Origin: Stanieria sp. NIES-3757
GTDB lineage: Bacteria; Cyanobacteriota; Cyanobacteriia; Cyanobacteriales; Xenococcaceae
Reading direction: 5' to 3'
Assembly (NCBI GenBank): GCA_002355455.1
Contig: AP017375.1
Location: 1,364,001 to 1,428,000 of the forward strand
Length of the DNA stretch: 64,000 nt
Shown here: positions 9,985 through 18,839 of the stretch, piece after piece
Layout of the letters: every line of letters begins with the position of its first letter
Position numbering within the stretch: position 1 is the first letter of the stretch
Notes under the pieces: model-generated
Databases searched by the model: none
Seen by the model: the letters and a program-made list of their open reading frames with translations, nothing else
What the model was told of the DNA's origin: nothing
Made by a program: the position numbers and the translations under genes

Positions 9985-10242
9985 TTATTCATAGTGCGAC
10001 CAAACAGAAATAATTCTAATCGTTTTAGTAACATCATTCAAAGAATAAATCAGACGATGCTTAATATTAATTCTCCTTGAATAGTAACCTTTTAAGTTAC
10101 CCAATAATTTTTCATAGGAAGGTTGATAGGGGTTTTGTTTTATAATTGCAATCAGTTGTAGAACATTCTCTTGTAAATTAGCAGCTTTCAATTTTTTAGC
10201 ATCTTTCAACGCTTGACGGCTAAATTCAATCTTCCATCCCAT
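9985..10242 (-). CDS. Txe/YoeB-family toxin
   Basis: The 85-residue protein is a RelE-superfamily mRNA interferase of the YoeB type. It has the family's N-terminal strand WKIEFSRQALKDAKKL, the NPYQPSYEKLLGNLKGYYSRRIN core with basic residues, and the C-terminal catalytic His-Tyr region VWSHYE. Ribosome-dependent mRNA cleavage is expected from the family. It overlaps the antitoxin gene by 17 nt. The module runs opposite to the kinase that ends 7 nt before its stop codon. Confidence 0.93.
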   Translation of the reverse strand: MGWKIEFSRQALKDAKKLKAANLQENVLQLIAIIKQNPYQPSYEKLLGNLKGYYSRRINIKHRLIYSLNDVTKTIRIISVWSHYE

Positions 10243-10489
10243 CTAATTTCCTCATAAATTCTTCCTCAGATACCCAATCATCCGCTTCTTCGGCTTCTTT
10301 AATAGATCGCACTAAACCAGGTAAAGATTGTAAATAAAGTGTTTCTTGTAAAGTTTCCCAATCTTCTTTAGAGACTAAAACAGCATCGCCTTTTCTACTG
10401 GTAATGACTTTTGGTAAATGGTCTTTATTAACTTGTTCTAATAAACTAAATAAATTAGCTCTAGCTTCACTTGCGCTAAGAATATCCAT
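10226..10489 (-). CDS. Phd/YefM-family antitoxin
   Basis: The 87-residue protein begins MDILSASEARANLFSLL, the Phd/YefM DNA-binding fold, and has VITSRKGDAVLVSKEDWE in the middle and an acidic toxin-binding tail. It neutralises the YoeB-like toxin downstream and, as in this family, should repress its own promoter. A perfect palindrome with a TGTACA element lies 18-33 nt upstream of its start and is the likely operator. Confidence 0.93.
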   Translation of the reverse strand: MDILSASEARANLFSLLEQVNKDHLPKVITSRKGDAVLVSKEDWETLQETLYLQSLPGLVRSIKEAEEADDWVSEEEFMRKLDGMED

Positions 10490-10506
10490 AAACTAAATCT
10501 CTATCG

Positions 10507-10522
10507 GTACAATATATTGTAC
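10507..10522. promoter_or_regulatory. 16-bp palindrome, candidate YefM operator
   Basis: The sequence GTACAATATATTGTAC is a perfect palindrome, 17 nt upstream of the antitoxin ATG and 38 nt before the divergent NarL-type gene. On its right side it includes TGTACA, the core element described for the Escherichia coli yefM operator. Autoregulation of the module is the likely role; an effect on the divergent regulator is possible. Confidence 0.6.
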
Positions 10523-10559
10523 ATTAAACAAGATTGGCTGCTAAAATCTAACTATCGTT

Positions 10560-11207
10560 ATGAATAAAATCCGCCTTTTGCTAGTAGAAGATGACGAACT
10601 ATTTCGCCTTGGACTGGTAGTGAGATTACAGCAAGAAGCAGGGATCGAAATCTTAGCCGAAGCGAGCGATGGAGAAATGGCGGTAGAATTAACCAATCAA
10701 TATCTACCTGATGTGGTTTTACTCGATGTCGGTTTGCCTGGAATAGGCGGAGTAGAAGCTTGTCGTCAAATCAAACAATTACATCCTCATATTCCAGTTT
10801 TAGTTTTAACTTCCCATTTTAAAAAACAACTAATCGAACAATTAATCGCTGTAGGTGCGTCGGGATATTGTCTCAAAGGAATTGAAGCCGAAAGCTTAAT
10901 TTTGGCTTTACGTTCTGTTGCTGCGGGGGCTTCTTGGTGGGATGCAGCCACAACCGCAGAAATTCGCGCAGCATTTCAATCTTATTCTGTGAAAGATACT
11001 AATGAAAATAATCTTTTAACTAATAGAGAAACAGAAATTTTAACTTTAATTGCAGCAGGTAAGAGTAACAACGAAATCGCCCGACAACTTAATATTACAA
11101 TCGGTACAGTTAGAGTCCACGTCCATGCTATCTTACAAAAATTAGAAGTGAAAGATCGCACTTCAGCAGCTATTATGGCGATTCAAAAGAAAATGATTGG
11201 TAATTGA
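10560..11207 (+). CDS. NarL/FixJ-family response regulator
   Basis: The 215-residue protein has an N-terminal receiver (about 4-120; VEDDE, phospho-acceptor in VVLLDVGLPGIGG, Lys in CLKG) and a C-terminal LuxR-type helix-turn-helix (LTNRETEILTLIAAGKSNNEI, recognition helix NITIGTVRVHV). It is a transcription regulator that probably receives phosphate from the kinase at 8880. Its targets are not visible in sequence. It diverges from the YefM-like antitoxin gene. Confidence 0.95.
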   Translation: MNKIRLLLVEDDELFRLGLVVRLQQEAGIEILAEASDGEMAVELTNQYLPDVVLLDVGLPGIGGVEACRQIKQLHPHIPVLVLTSHFKKQLIEQLIAVGASGYCLKGIEAESLILALRSVAAGASWWDAATTAEIRAAFQSYSVKDTNENNLLTNRETEILTLIAAGKSNNEIARQLNITIGTVRVHVHAILQKLEVKDRTSAAIMAIQKKMIGN

Positions 11208-11379
11208 GCAAATAAATTTTGGATAAAAATAATTAATTATTATTTGCAAGCAAATTTTTATCAACAAAAAAGCTAAAAATTTAAAGTCAAAAAGCCTACC
11301 ATTTGCGAAATATCCGACTCAAAGCTGATTTGTAACCATCTCTAATCAAGCTAGCCTAAAATTATTTTCGAGCTAGGGC

Positions 11380-12594
11380 ATGGATTATTATATTCTCGAT
11401 CTGCTAGTTATTGGTTTGCTGCTGCTGTTTGTAACTCTGGGTTCGGGTTGGATCGCTCGTTTACCTCTGTCCTATTCGTTGATTTATATAGTAGTAGGAA
11501 TTGGTCTTGGTTCTTATGGCTTTAAACTAATTAATATTCGACCTGATGCTGAGTTTTTAGAAAGATTGACCGAATTTGTAGTGATTGTGTCAGTCTTTTG
11601 CTGCGGTTTAAAGATGAATCGTTCTCTCAACCTGAGAAATTGGCAAACAACGATTAGATTAATTGGTGGATTAATGCCTTTCTCCATTTTTACTCTAGCT
11701 GCGATAGCACATTGGCTGTTTGGGATGAGTTGGGGTGCAGCTATTTTACTAGGAGCTATTTTAGCACCTACCGATCCAGTTTTGGCTTCAGAAGTCCAAT
11801 TGGCTAGTGTTAAAGACAAAGATGAATTACGTTTTGCTTTAACTTCTGAGGGCGGATTAAACGATGCTTTAGCTTTTCCGTTTGTCTATTTTGGTATTTA
11901 TGCTTATAAAGATAGCAACTGGGATAATTGGCTTAAAGACTGGGTAGCAGTGGATTTGTTTTGGGCGATCGCTGCTGGTATAGTGATGGGGTTTATTGTA
12001 GCTAAAGCTGTAGTTTGGTGCGATCAACGAATACAAAAGCTACGACCAGCAGAACATTTACTAGAAGACTTTATCGCTCTTAGTACTATTTTACTAGCTT
12101 ACTCTCTTACCGAAATAGTCAACGGCTATGGATTTCTGGCAGTATTTGTAGCTGGACTAGTGGTGCAACAAAATTACTTTACTAACCAAGATAAACGGAT
12201 GGCACAACTAGAATTTACAGAACAACTGGAGAAACTATTAGAAATAACGGTGGTGGTTTTACTGGGAACAATGCTTTTAATCAACCCCATGATCAATTAT
12301 GCAGGACAATCAATCGCGATCGCTTTCTTTCTGTTTTTTTTGATTCGTCCTTTAGGAGTGTGGTTATTCAACCTCGATGGTTATTTACCTCGTCCCACTC
12401 AGTATTTAATTGGTTGGTTTGGCATTCGTGGAATTGGCTCAATTTATTATTTAACCTATGCTTTAGGTAAAGGTATTAGCGGAAACACGGCTGAACAAAT
12501 CGCTTGGATTACTTTTACTGTCATTGTGATATCTGTAGTTATTCATGGAATTAGCGCATTACCTTTAATGAATTGGTACGAAAACAAACATTAA
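11380..12594 (+). CDS. CPA1-type sodium/proton antiporter
   Basis: The 404-residue protein has about twelve hydrophobic segments and the CPA1 hallmark APTDPVLASEVQ near 127-138, where the acidic residue takes part in ion exchange, followed by SEGGLNDALAFPFV. A second conserved region, RPLGVW then GIRGIGSIYYL, lies near the C-terminus. It should exchange Na+ or another cation for H+ across the cell membrane. Length is short for the family because there is no long C-terminal cytoplasmic domain. Confidence 0.93.
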   Translation: MDYYILDLLVIGLLLLFVTLGSGWIARLPLSYSLIYIVVGIGLGSYGFKLINIRPDAEFLERLTEFVVIVSVFCCGLKMNRSLNLRNWQTTIRLIGGLMPFSIFTLAAIAHWLFGMSWGAAILLGAILAPTDPVLASEVQLASVKDKDELRFALTSEGGLNDALAFPFVYFGIYAYKDSNWDNWLKDWVAVDLFWAIAAGIVMGFIVAKAVVWCDQRIQKLRPAEHLLEDFIALSTILLAYSLTEIVNGYGFLAVFVAGLVVQQNYFTNQDKRMAQLEFTEQLEKLLEITVVVLLGTMLLINPMINYAGQSIAIAFFLFFLIRPLGVWLFNLDGYLPRPTQYLIGWFGIRGIGSIYYLTYALGKGISGNTAEQIAWITFTVIVISVVIHGISALPLMNWYENKH

Positions 12595-12604
12595 AAATTA
12601 AAAA

Positions 12605-12632
12605 GTACAGACGTAATATTTTACGTCTGTAC
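12605..12632. repeat. perfect 12-bp inverted repeat with a 4-nt loop
   Basis: The arms GTACAGACGTAA and TTACGTCTGTAC are exact reverse complements around TATT, starting 10 nt after the antiporter stop. Palindromes of this GTACAGACG/GTAGAGACG style are dispersed in many cyanobacterial genomes. There is no following T-run on the plus strand, so it is not a classical terminator. Confidence 0.75.
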
Positions 12633-12786
12633 AAAAGTAAAAAGGCTCTCACGTTAAAAAATTGTGTTGTCAAGCTATAGATAGAGTTAAAAAGATTAGT
12701 CAAAAGAGAGAGGTTGAGAAAGTAAGGCTAGAGTATCTTTAACATAAGGAGCCAGATTAGATTACGAGTGTAAGAGTGATAAGTGA

Positions 12787-13176
12787 ATGTCTAAATCAGT
12801 TTTAGTAGTAGACGATTATGCCGATATCCTCTACCTTTTTAAATTATGTCTAGAATCAGAAGGTTACGAAGTTAAGCAAGCTAGTAACGGAAAACAAGCT
12901 TTGGAAATGGTTCAAGAAATTAATCCTGAGCTATTAGTATTAGATGTGATGATGCCTGATACAGATGGACTTGAGGTTACTCGCCAAATTCGTAGTCAAC
13001 CAAGTTTATCTAGTATGCCGATTTTACTGGTTTCTGCTAACTACGACATTAGCCAAGATTGTGCTTACGACAATGGAGCTAATGATATTCTTTACAAACC
13101 GTTTCACCTCGAAAACTTTTTTGATAAAGTTAAAAATTTGATTAAGTCTGAGAATACAGTATCAGTTGGGCAATAA
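12787..13176 (+). CDS. CheY-like receiver protein
   Basis: The 129-residue protein is a single receiver domain: VVDDYAD at the start, phospho-acceptor Asp in LLVLDVMMPDTDG, Ser in LLVSANY and Lys in YKPFH. There is no output domain. It stands alone between the antiporter and a secreted protease, so neither its kinase nor its target can be assigned from context. Confidence 0.93.
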   Translation: MSKSVLVVDDYADILYLFKLCLESEGYEVKQASNGKQALEMVQEINPELLVLDVMMPDTDGLEVTRQIRSQPSLSSMPILLVSANYDISQDCAYDNGANDILYKPFHLENFFDKVKNLIKSENTVSVGQ

Positions 13177-13499
13177 TTTGAGCGATCGCGAATGAGCAGA
13201 TAGTTAGTAAAACGGTAAAAGTCGTACTGAACGTAATATAGTGGTTTGACCTCAATCATCTTTATTTTAACGATAATGCGATCGCAGAACTATTTAGAGA
13301 GAGATAAAAAAAGTTTTTTAAAATTTGCAGAGCAAAGGTTTTCTTTTTTATCTATACAATTGCTGAACAAGAACTCGAGTCAAAAGCAGTTTATGTTTAA
13401 GAATAACTAAACTATTTGGGGTTTCATCCCGATTTGTTCTCGAGCGCTAAGTATAATAACAGTCAATTCTGACGAAGTAAATAAAACCTTTATTACAAG
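13177..13499. other. intergenic region, no gene seen
   Basis: This 323-base gap carries two GCGATCGC octamers and AT-rich sequence. I see no open frame, tRNA or strong hairpin. Confidence 0.6.
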
Positions 13500-14849
13500 A
13501 TGTTGTGGCATTACCTTCAAAAAAATCGCAAAAATTTCAGTCTCTTTCTCTTAACTATCTTTTGTATTTTTACTTTTAATAATCTGTTTATTACTTCGTC
13601 ATCGGCTACTCAAGAAGAATTGGATGGGAAACAACTAAGTGAATTAATCACTAATCTGGAAAATAAATGGGAAAGAGACTATGAAGAGTATTTTTCTGCC
13701 GATTTTAACAATTATTCTTTTGATAGTAGCGAAATCGCCGAACGTTTAGCTGAAATTCATCAAAAAACCAAACTTAATCCCGCCGTAATTTGGGCAGTTC
13801 CTCAAGAAGAACAATTACAATTACTTTTAATTACTCCTCGCAATCAAATATCTCTCGAAAGAGTTAAACCAGCCAATAAAAGTGCATTACCAAATGTAAT
13901 TAAACAATTAGAGCGGGAGCTTGTCAAAACTTCTAGGAATAACTACACTTCCTATTTACCTCCAGCCAAACTTTTGTATCAATGGATTGTTGAACCCCTT
14001 GAACCCCAACTAAAAGCAGAAAATATTGATACGATATTATTTTGTACAGGACCTTTATTGCGATCGCTTCCTTTTGCTGCTCTTTATGACGAGCGTGACC
14101 AGAAATTTTTAATCGAAAAATATAATATAGCGCGAATTCCTGCCTTTAATTTAACCGATACTAGCTACCAAAAGCATCGACATAAGCAAGTATTAGCAAT
14201 GGGTGCATCAGAATTTGCCGATCAACCTGCGTTACCAGGAGTAGAAGTAGAATTATCCATCATTACTCCCCAAATTTGGACTGGGACAAAGATGCTTAAT
14301 AAGGACTTTACTGTCCAAAATTTGAAATCTCAATATCGACAACGCAAATACGATATTGTTCATTTAGCTACCCATTCTCAATTTAATCCAGGTTCACCCA
14401 AAGATTCTTATATTCAATTTAGCGATCGCAAACTAACTTTAGAACAAATTCAGAATTTAGGTTTAGATCGACCACCTGTAGATTTATTAGTACTTAGTGC
14501 TTGTGAAACTGCACTTGGAGATGAAGAGGCAGAATTTGGTTTTGCTGGGTTGGCATTGCAAGCAGGTGTGAAATCGGTAATAGCAAGTTTGTGGTTAATT
14601 AGTGATGCTGGTACTGTAGCTTTGATGAGTGAATTTTATCAAAATTTAAAATCCGATCCGATTCAAGTAACAGCTTTGAGAAAGGCACAAATTGCCATGC
14701 TTAAAGGAGAAGTGTATGTAGAAAAAGGTCAATTGCGAGGTTCTAACACCGCAATTACTTTACCACCAACCTTATCTCAAAATGACCTCAAAAATTTATC
14801 CCACCCTTATTATTGGTCGGGTTTTACTATTATTGGTAGTCCCTGGTAA
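13500..14849 (+). CDS. secreted CHAT-domain protease-like protein
   Basis: The 449-residue protein has a basic N-terminus and a hydrophobic segment (about 14-33) ending in SSSATQ, consistent with an export signal. The C-terminal two thirds is a CHAT domain, a caspase-like fold. The probable catalytic His is His292 in HLATHS and the Cys is Cys335 in LSACETALG, followed by the FGFAGLALQAGVKSVIASLW core and the final YYWSGFTIIGSPW. Cyanobacterial CHAT proteins often carry N-terminal TPR arrays; none is seen here. The substrate is unknown. Confidence 0.9.
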   Translation: MLWHYLQKNRKNFSLFLLTIFCIFTFNNLFITSSSATQEELDGKQLSELITNLENKWERDYEEYFSADFNNYSFDSSEIAERLAEIHQKTKLNPAVIWAVPQEEQLQLLLITPRNQISLERVKPANKSALPNVIKQLERELVKTSRNNYTSYLPPAKLLYQWIVEPLEPQLKAENIDTILFCTGPLLRSLPFAALYDERDQKFLIEKYNIARIPAFNLTDTSYQKHRHKQVLAMGASEFADQPALPGVEVELSIITPQIWTGTKMLNKDFTVQNLKSQYRQRKYDIVHLATHSQFNPGSPKDSYIQFSDRKLTLEQIQNLGLDRPPVDLLVLSACETALGDEEAEFGFAGLALQAGVKSVIASLWLISDAGTVALMSEFYQNLKSDPIQVTALRKAQIAMLKGEVYVEKGQLRGSNTAITLPPTLSQNDLKNLSHPYYWSGFTIIGSPW

Positions 14850-14897
14850 CCTCGATCAGTTTTCTGGAATAATATAGTATAGAGATAAAAAAGGAAT

Positions 14898-14912
14898 AAG
14901 TAATAGGTAATA
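14898..14912. repeat. short heptamer repeat (AGTAAT/AGGTAAT type)
   Basis: Two imperfect units AAGTAAT and AGGTAAT lie head to tail downstream of the CHAT gene. They are the reverse complement of the units between kdpB and kdpF. Confidence 0.5.
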
Positions 14913-14939
14913 GATTGACAATAACTTTAAATTTTATTT

Positions 14940-14981
14940 GACTTTCGACTTTTGACTTTTGATTTTTAACTTTTAACTATC
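14940..14981. repeat. six tandem heptamers (GACTTTT/AACTTTT)
   Basis: Six 7-base units follow one another: GACTTTC, GACTTTT, GACTTTT, GATTTTT, AACTTTT, AACTATC. The array crosses the stop codon of the acyltransferase gene (14973..14975). The same units form a four-copy array upstream of recF (27459..27486), with partial copies near 22436 and 61030. Confidence 0.8.
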
Positions 14982-16190
14982 AAGATTTGCTTGAACTTCT
15001 TGTTGAATTTGTAGCATGACATTAGTAACAGTTTTGATACGTTCTTGTTGATAGCTGACAAAAAAATCTTGTAGATTTACAGAATTACCAATCTTAACTA
15101 TTGCTTGGCGAAATCCTTTTGGTTTAGGTTTATCAATATTAAAAACTTCTCGTTCCAACCTAATCAAAGTATCCAAAAATCTTTCCGAGGTGGGATTTTC
15201 TGCTACATAACCATCATAAATTGCATCAAAATTTAAAAGACGTTTAATAGACTTATCAATTAAGTCTAAATTAAGAGCAGATTCTGTTGTCAATAAATTA
15301 GAATCTAACCTCACTTCACTTGATTCTAATTGTTCAGCTTTAGTTTTGAGAACATATTCAAGTTTATAAGTACGTTCTCGCACCATTTCATTAGGATTAG
15401 TAAGAATTCCTAGTTGCTTTTCGCAGCTTTCTATAATTTTAATTCTTAGCTTTTCAATTCGTTCTTTCCACGATTGTCGCTCTATTTCAGCAGTTAATAA
15501 TCCATAATCTTGTTCAATTTTGATAATTACTTTTTCGGCAATTAATCTGAGTCTTTGATAAGGAGAAAAATGAGATTCTGGAATTACATTTAATGCTTGT
15601 TCTAACCCTTCTAAAGTTTGCGCGATCGCATTTTCCATGTTTTCAGTATATTTATATTTGATACTGACTGGAACAACATATAAATCTGGTATAGGTTCGC
15701 CTTGTTTGGCTTTTTTTTCAATCGCTTTAAAAGCAAGTTGTACTGTACCAGATCTAAAAGGCATCACTGTATCATTTTGAAATGAACAACCTCCTTCGGG
15801 AAAAACTACCAAACGCGATTCAGGATTACTCAACAATGCTAAAGTTTCTGTAATACTAAGACGATCTACTAAACCTCTCCGAATTGAATAAACACCCAAT
15901 CTTTGAAAAAACCCTGCTAACCAACTATTAAATAATTCGTAAGCTGCTAAATAATGAAATTTTTCTTTTAATTTGGCAGACAAAATAAACATCACAATAG
16001 GGTCATGAAAAGTAGGATGATTAGGAGTTAAAAGTAGAGTTTTATGTTGTAAAGACTTAATTTTGTCTAAAGAGTCAGAACTGATTACCAGTTCAAATTT
16101 ATAAAACCACCACGCCCCATAAAGAGCAATTATTTGAACGAAACGAACTACTAAAGAATTAAGTCGGGGTGGATAAAATAGAGGTTTCAT
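14973..16190 (-). CDS. 1-acyl-glycerol-3-phosphate acyltransferase-like protein
   Basis: The N-terminal half is a PlsC-type acyltransferase domain with the catalytic H(X4)D motif in NHPTFHDP (about 55-62) and the substrate motif FPEGGCSF near 130. These enzymes move an acyl chain to a glycerol-phosphate or related lipid at the membrane. At 405 residues it is longer than plain PlsC because of a C-terminal region of about 200 residues, charged and helical, of unknown role. It stands alone; the apparent terminator-like heptads lie at its stop codon. Confidence 0.85.
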   Translation of the reverse strand: MKPLFYPPRLNSLVVRFVQIIALYGAWWFYKFELVISSDSLDKIKSLQHKTLLLTPNHPTFHDPIVMFILSAKLKEKFHYLAAYELFNSWLAGFFQRLGVYSIRRGLVDRLSITETLALLSNPESRLVVFPEGGCSFQNDTVMPFRSGTVQLAFKAIEKKAKQGEPIPDLYVVPVSIKYKYTENMENAIAQTLEGLEQALNVIPESHFSPYQRLRLIAEKVIIKIEQDYGLLTAEIERQSWKERIEKLRIKIIESCEKQLGILTNPNEMVRERTYKLEYVLKTKAEQLESSEVRLDSNLLTTESALNLDLIDKSIKRLLNFDAIYDGYVAENPTSERFLDTLIRLEREVFNIDKPKPKGFRQAIVKIGNSVNLQDFFVSYQQERIKTVTNVMLQIQQEVQANLDS

Positions 16191-16254
16191 TTAAACGTAA
16201 TTAAAGCTAGTTTTTTGATAAAGTTAGCAAAAATTTAATTTTAAAAGGTGTTGC

Positions 16255-16677
16255 TTGGTTTTAATTCAATTAGTAGAATCTAATTCCCAAATTCTCCAAT
16301 GCTTTTCTGTCATGTCTCAATTACGTTCACATTTAAAAAAAGAAAGCTTTTTAGAACAAGTGCAGCGTCAAAGACAACAGGGTTATCAGCTTGCTTTTAC
16401 AGAATTAAATAGTCAAATAGTAGCCGTAGCAGGATTTTATATATCTGAGTGTTTATCGTGGGGAAAATTTTTATACGTTTACGATTTAATTGTTGATGAA
16501 ACTTTACGTTCCCAAGGTTATAGACAAGCTTTGTTTGAATGGCTAGTAGATTATGGTACGCTTAACGGCTGTGAGCAATTACATTTGGATTCAGGAGTTC
16601 AACGTTTTGAGGCTCATCGATTCTATTTAAAGCAACGCATGAATATTGTTGCTCACCATTTTTCCCTAAATTTATAA
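16255..16677 (+). CDS. GNAT-family N-acetyltransferase
   Basis: The 140-residue protein has a GNAT fold. LYVYDLIVDETLRSQGYRQAL carries the acetyl-CoA loop in the form RSQGYR, and HLDSGVQRFEAHRFYLKQRM is the C-terminal strand and helix. I keep the TTG start at 16255 because the residues it adds (ESNSQILQCFSVMSQL) belong to the first conserved helix, and AAAAGGTG precedes it; the ATG at 16312 would cut that helix. The substrate is unknown. Confidence 0.82.
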   Translation: MVLIQLVESNSQILQCFSVMSQLRSHLKKESFLEQVQRQRQQGYQLAFTELNSQIVAVAGFYISECLSWGKFLYVYDLIVDETLRSQGYRQALFEWLVDYGTLNGCEQLHLDSGVQRFEAHRFYLKQRMNIVAHHFSLNL

Positions 16678-16686
16678 ACAATAAAA

Positions 16687-16713
16687 CCCGTGGGAAACAA
16701 AACTCCACACGGG
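16687..16713 (-). terminator. terminator after apt
   Basis: On the minus strand CCCGTG and CACGGG form a stem around a loop, followed by TTTTATTG. It lies 9-35 nt after the apt stop codon. Because it also closes the convergent GNAT gene it may work in both directions. Confidence 0.6.
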
Positions 16714-16721
16714 AATGTTCT

Positions 16722-17240
16722 TTAATACTCTACTAAACTAATTACAGGTAGGTTGGGTAACTTTTTCCTCCCTTCTAAAGCAGTTAATTCAATTACAAAA
16801 GCAAAACCAAGAACATGAGAACCAATTTTTTCCAGTAGTTCAGCAGTTGCTTTAGCAGTACCGCCTGTAGCAATCAAATCATCGACAATTAAAACTTTTG
16901 CGCCATGATCTAAAGCATCTTGATGAATTTCTAAGCTATCAGTACCATATTCCAATTCATATTCAATGGTATGCACCGCAGCAGGAAGCTTTCCTGGTTT
17001 GCGGACGGGAATAAAACCCGCGTTCAATTGATAAGCTAGAGGTGGACCAAAAATAAAACCGCGAGACTCCATTCCTACAATATAATCGGGATTGAGATTC
17101 AGTGCTTGACATTTTTGTGTCAGGCTGTCAATGGTGTATTGTAATCCTTGGGAATTACTGAGTAGAGTTGTAATATCTCGAAAAATAATTCCTGGTTTGG
17201 GAAAGTCTGGGATATCGCGAATGAGAGATTTGAGATCCAT
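16722..17240 (-). CDS. apt: adenine phosphoribosyltransferase
   Basis: Apt converts adenine and PRPP to AMP (purine salvage). The 172-residue length is typical. Clear family features are [16 protein letters not shown] at the N-terminus, the [10 protein letters not shown] segment, RKPGKLP, and the PRPP-binding motif [16 protein letters not shown] near 120-135. It is transcribed alone, convergent with the GNAT gene. Confidence 0.97.
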   Translation of the reverse strand: MDLKSLIRDIPDFPKPGIIFRDITTLLSNSQGLQYTIDSLTQKCQALNLNPDYIVGMESRGFIFGPPLAYQLNAGFIPVRKPGKLPAAVHTIEYELEYGTDSLEIHQDALDHGAKVLIVDDLIATGGTAKATAELLEKIGSHVLGFAFVIELTALEGRKKLPNLPVISLVEY

Positions 17241-17369
17241 AAAAAAAAGTCAATAAATTTTCTGCTCTTGATGTTTACTAAGATACCTATGGCATTATGG
17301 CAGCAGAGAGTGATTATTTTACTCTCTATCGAACATATAAGATAGTTAAAATATGGACTTGATTTGAGA

Positions 17370-17999
17370 ATGAGTCAATCTGCAAGTATATTATCCGATT
17401 CCCAACCTGTATTTCCCAGTAAACCCTCAATTTTGGCAAGTTTACCTGATATTCCTTTTGCTTCTGGAGTATGTTCCCCTCATACTCAACAACAAATTGA
17501 TTTGTTATTGCTTGCCATTGAAGCTTTAGAATTAGGAGCATCAGAACAAATGCTCGTAACAATTAGACAACTAGAATTACAATCCGTAATTAAAAATCGG
17601 GTTAGTCTTTGGCGTTTGCGCTGTAGCAATCCTTGGCGACGTTCCTATAGCAGAGAAGATTTGACGATCGATCAAGCTAAAGCTCTAGTTATTTTAGCAG
17701 GCGATCGCGCTAAACGATTAACTGTGTTGATTCGTCAATTGTTGCTGGCAGAACAGCAAATGAGAGAAAAGCATCTTCCTCTAGAAAATCATTTTCGTTT
17801 GTCTGAATATTTAGAGAGATTCCGCGCTCATTTTGGTAGCCGAATGAATCGTCGTCGTGCTAAAGTTTCGGCTTATTTAACTTCAGAAAAAGAATTAAAT
17901 GAACTAGCTCTAGCATACTTGAGTAAACTATTATTTTGTACCGGCACCAAAGGTTTACAACGGGTTTGGTACAGTTTATTTGATGGGGAGGTAGCATGA
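17370..17999 (+). CDS. DUF3038-family protein
   Basis: This 209-residue protein is of a conserved cyanobacterial family without known function. I place the start at ATG 17370 rather than the TTG six bases earlier. The sequence is soluble and rich in Arg and Leu, with recognisable blocks SLWRLRCSNPWRR and GTKGLQRVWYSLFDGEV. Its stop overlaps the ATG of the DUF4335 gene (ATGA), so the two are translationally coupled. Family name is from memory of the sequence pattern and neighbour. Confidence 0.75.
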   Translation: MSQSASILSDSQPVFPSKPSILASLPDIPFASGVCSPHTQQQIDLLLLAIEALELGASEQMLVTIRQLELQSVIKNRVSLWRLRCSNPWRRSYSREDLTIDQAKALVILAGDRAKRLTVLIRQLLLAEQQMREKHLPLENHFRLSEYLERFRAHFGSRMNRRRAKVSAYLTSEKELNELALAYLSKLLFCTGTKGLQRVWYSLFDGEVA

Positions 18000-18664
18000 C
18001 CATTAAACGGCAATATATTTTGCCTAACTGCACTTTAACTTTAGAAGGATTTGGCGATAATACTCAGGCTGAAACTGAAGAGCCAAGCGAATCGACTTCA
18101 ATTTCGATTTTAGTCAATGCTGAATGTCATTTTGTTGGTTCAGATCGTTTTCTTTCTGGAGGGGGAGTTTTTTTTGAAAATCTTGTCAAAGCAGTAAGTA
18201 CTTATGCTCAAGAATTCTTAAGCGGATTATCTCATCCTCACGAATCTCAAACCGATTATCCCATTGTCAAAATTGAATCCCTGAGAGAACAAGATCTTCA
18301 TCGTTTATCTGTAGATTCTGAACCTGAAACAGGTAAAGAAAATATTGCTATCGATCTAACCACTGTGCAGTTATTTGATCTCGTCGAAGCAATCGATCAA
18401 GTTTTGAGCGATCGCAATACTCTTCCTGATTTATCTTTTCACATCCAACCTGTTAGCAGACGCTACCGTAAACCAGAAGAACCTCTAGTTGAAAGAGTTA
18501 CTCCTATAGCTGTGGGTGTTGGTAGTTTGGCTATTGCTGCTGCTGCTTTCTTTATGATTCCACCGCCAGAAATTCGCGAACCAAAACCGCAACCAGGAGT
18601 TTCACCGACAGAAACTTTACCTACTACTCCTCAATCATCACCGCCTGTAACACCACCTCAATAA
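17996..18664 (+). CDS. DUF4335-family protein
   Basis: This 222-residue protein begins with a compact domain (MTIKRQYILPNCTLTLEGF and later ECHFVGSDRFLSGGGVFFENL) that I recognise as DUF4335. A single membrane segment follows near 165-185 (VGVGSLAIAAAAFFMIPP), then a tail rich in Pro, Thr and Gln. It is probably membrane-anchored with the main domain in the cytoplasm. It overlaps the DUF3038 gene by four bases and likely works with it. Function is unknown. Confidence 0.75.
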   Translation: MTIKRQYILPNCTLTLEGFGDNTQAETEEPSESTSISILVNAECHFVGSDRFLSGGGVFFENLVKAVSTYAQEFLSGLSHPHESQTDYPIVKIESLREQDLHRLSVDSEPETGKENIAIDLTTVQLFDLVEAIDQVLSDRNTLPDLSFHIQPVSRRYRKPEEPLVERVTPIAVGVGSLAIAAAAFFMIPPPEIREPKPQPGVSPTETLPTTPQSSPPVTPPQ

Positions 18665-18699
18665 TCTTCTAGGGCTATTTTTGTTCTAGAGAAAAATTA

Positions 18700-18731
18700 G
18701 ATGGGGAGAGAAGGAGATGGGGAGATGGGGA
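18700..18731. repeat. AGATGGGG octamer repeats
   Basis: AGATGGGG occurs at 18700, 18716 and 18724, the last two directly tandem. This purine-rich stretch sits between DUF4335 and ycf54. No hairpin or T-run accompanies it. Confidence 0.55.
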
Positions 18732-18839
18732 GAAAGCTAGTATCATTATTCATAAATTCTCCTTTGCACCATAAACCCCTTGCTCTTCTCCGTTTCTCTA
18801 ATTCCCGAATATCTAATTAAAAATCGCCTTTAGAAAACA

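Noticed and set aside
11242-11255. ATTTGC-AA-GCAAAT hairpin after the NarL-type regulator
   Set aside because: The stem is only six pairs and weak, so a terminator call is not supported.
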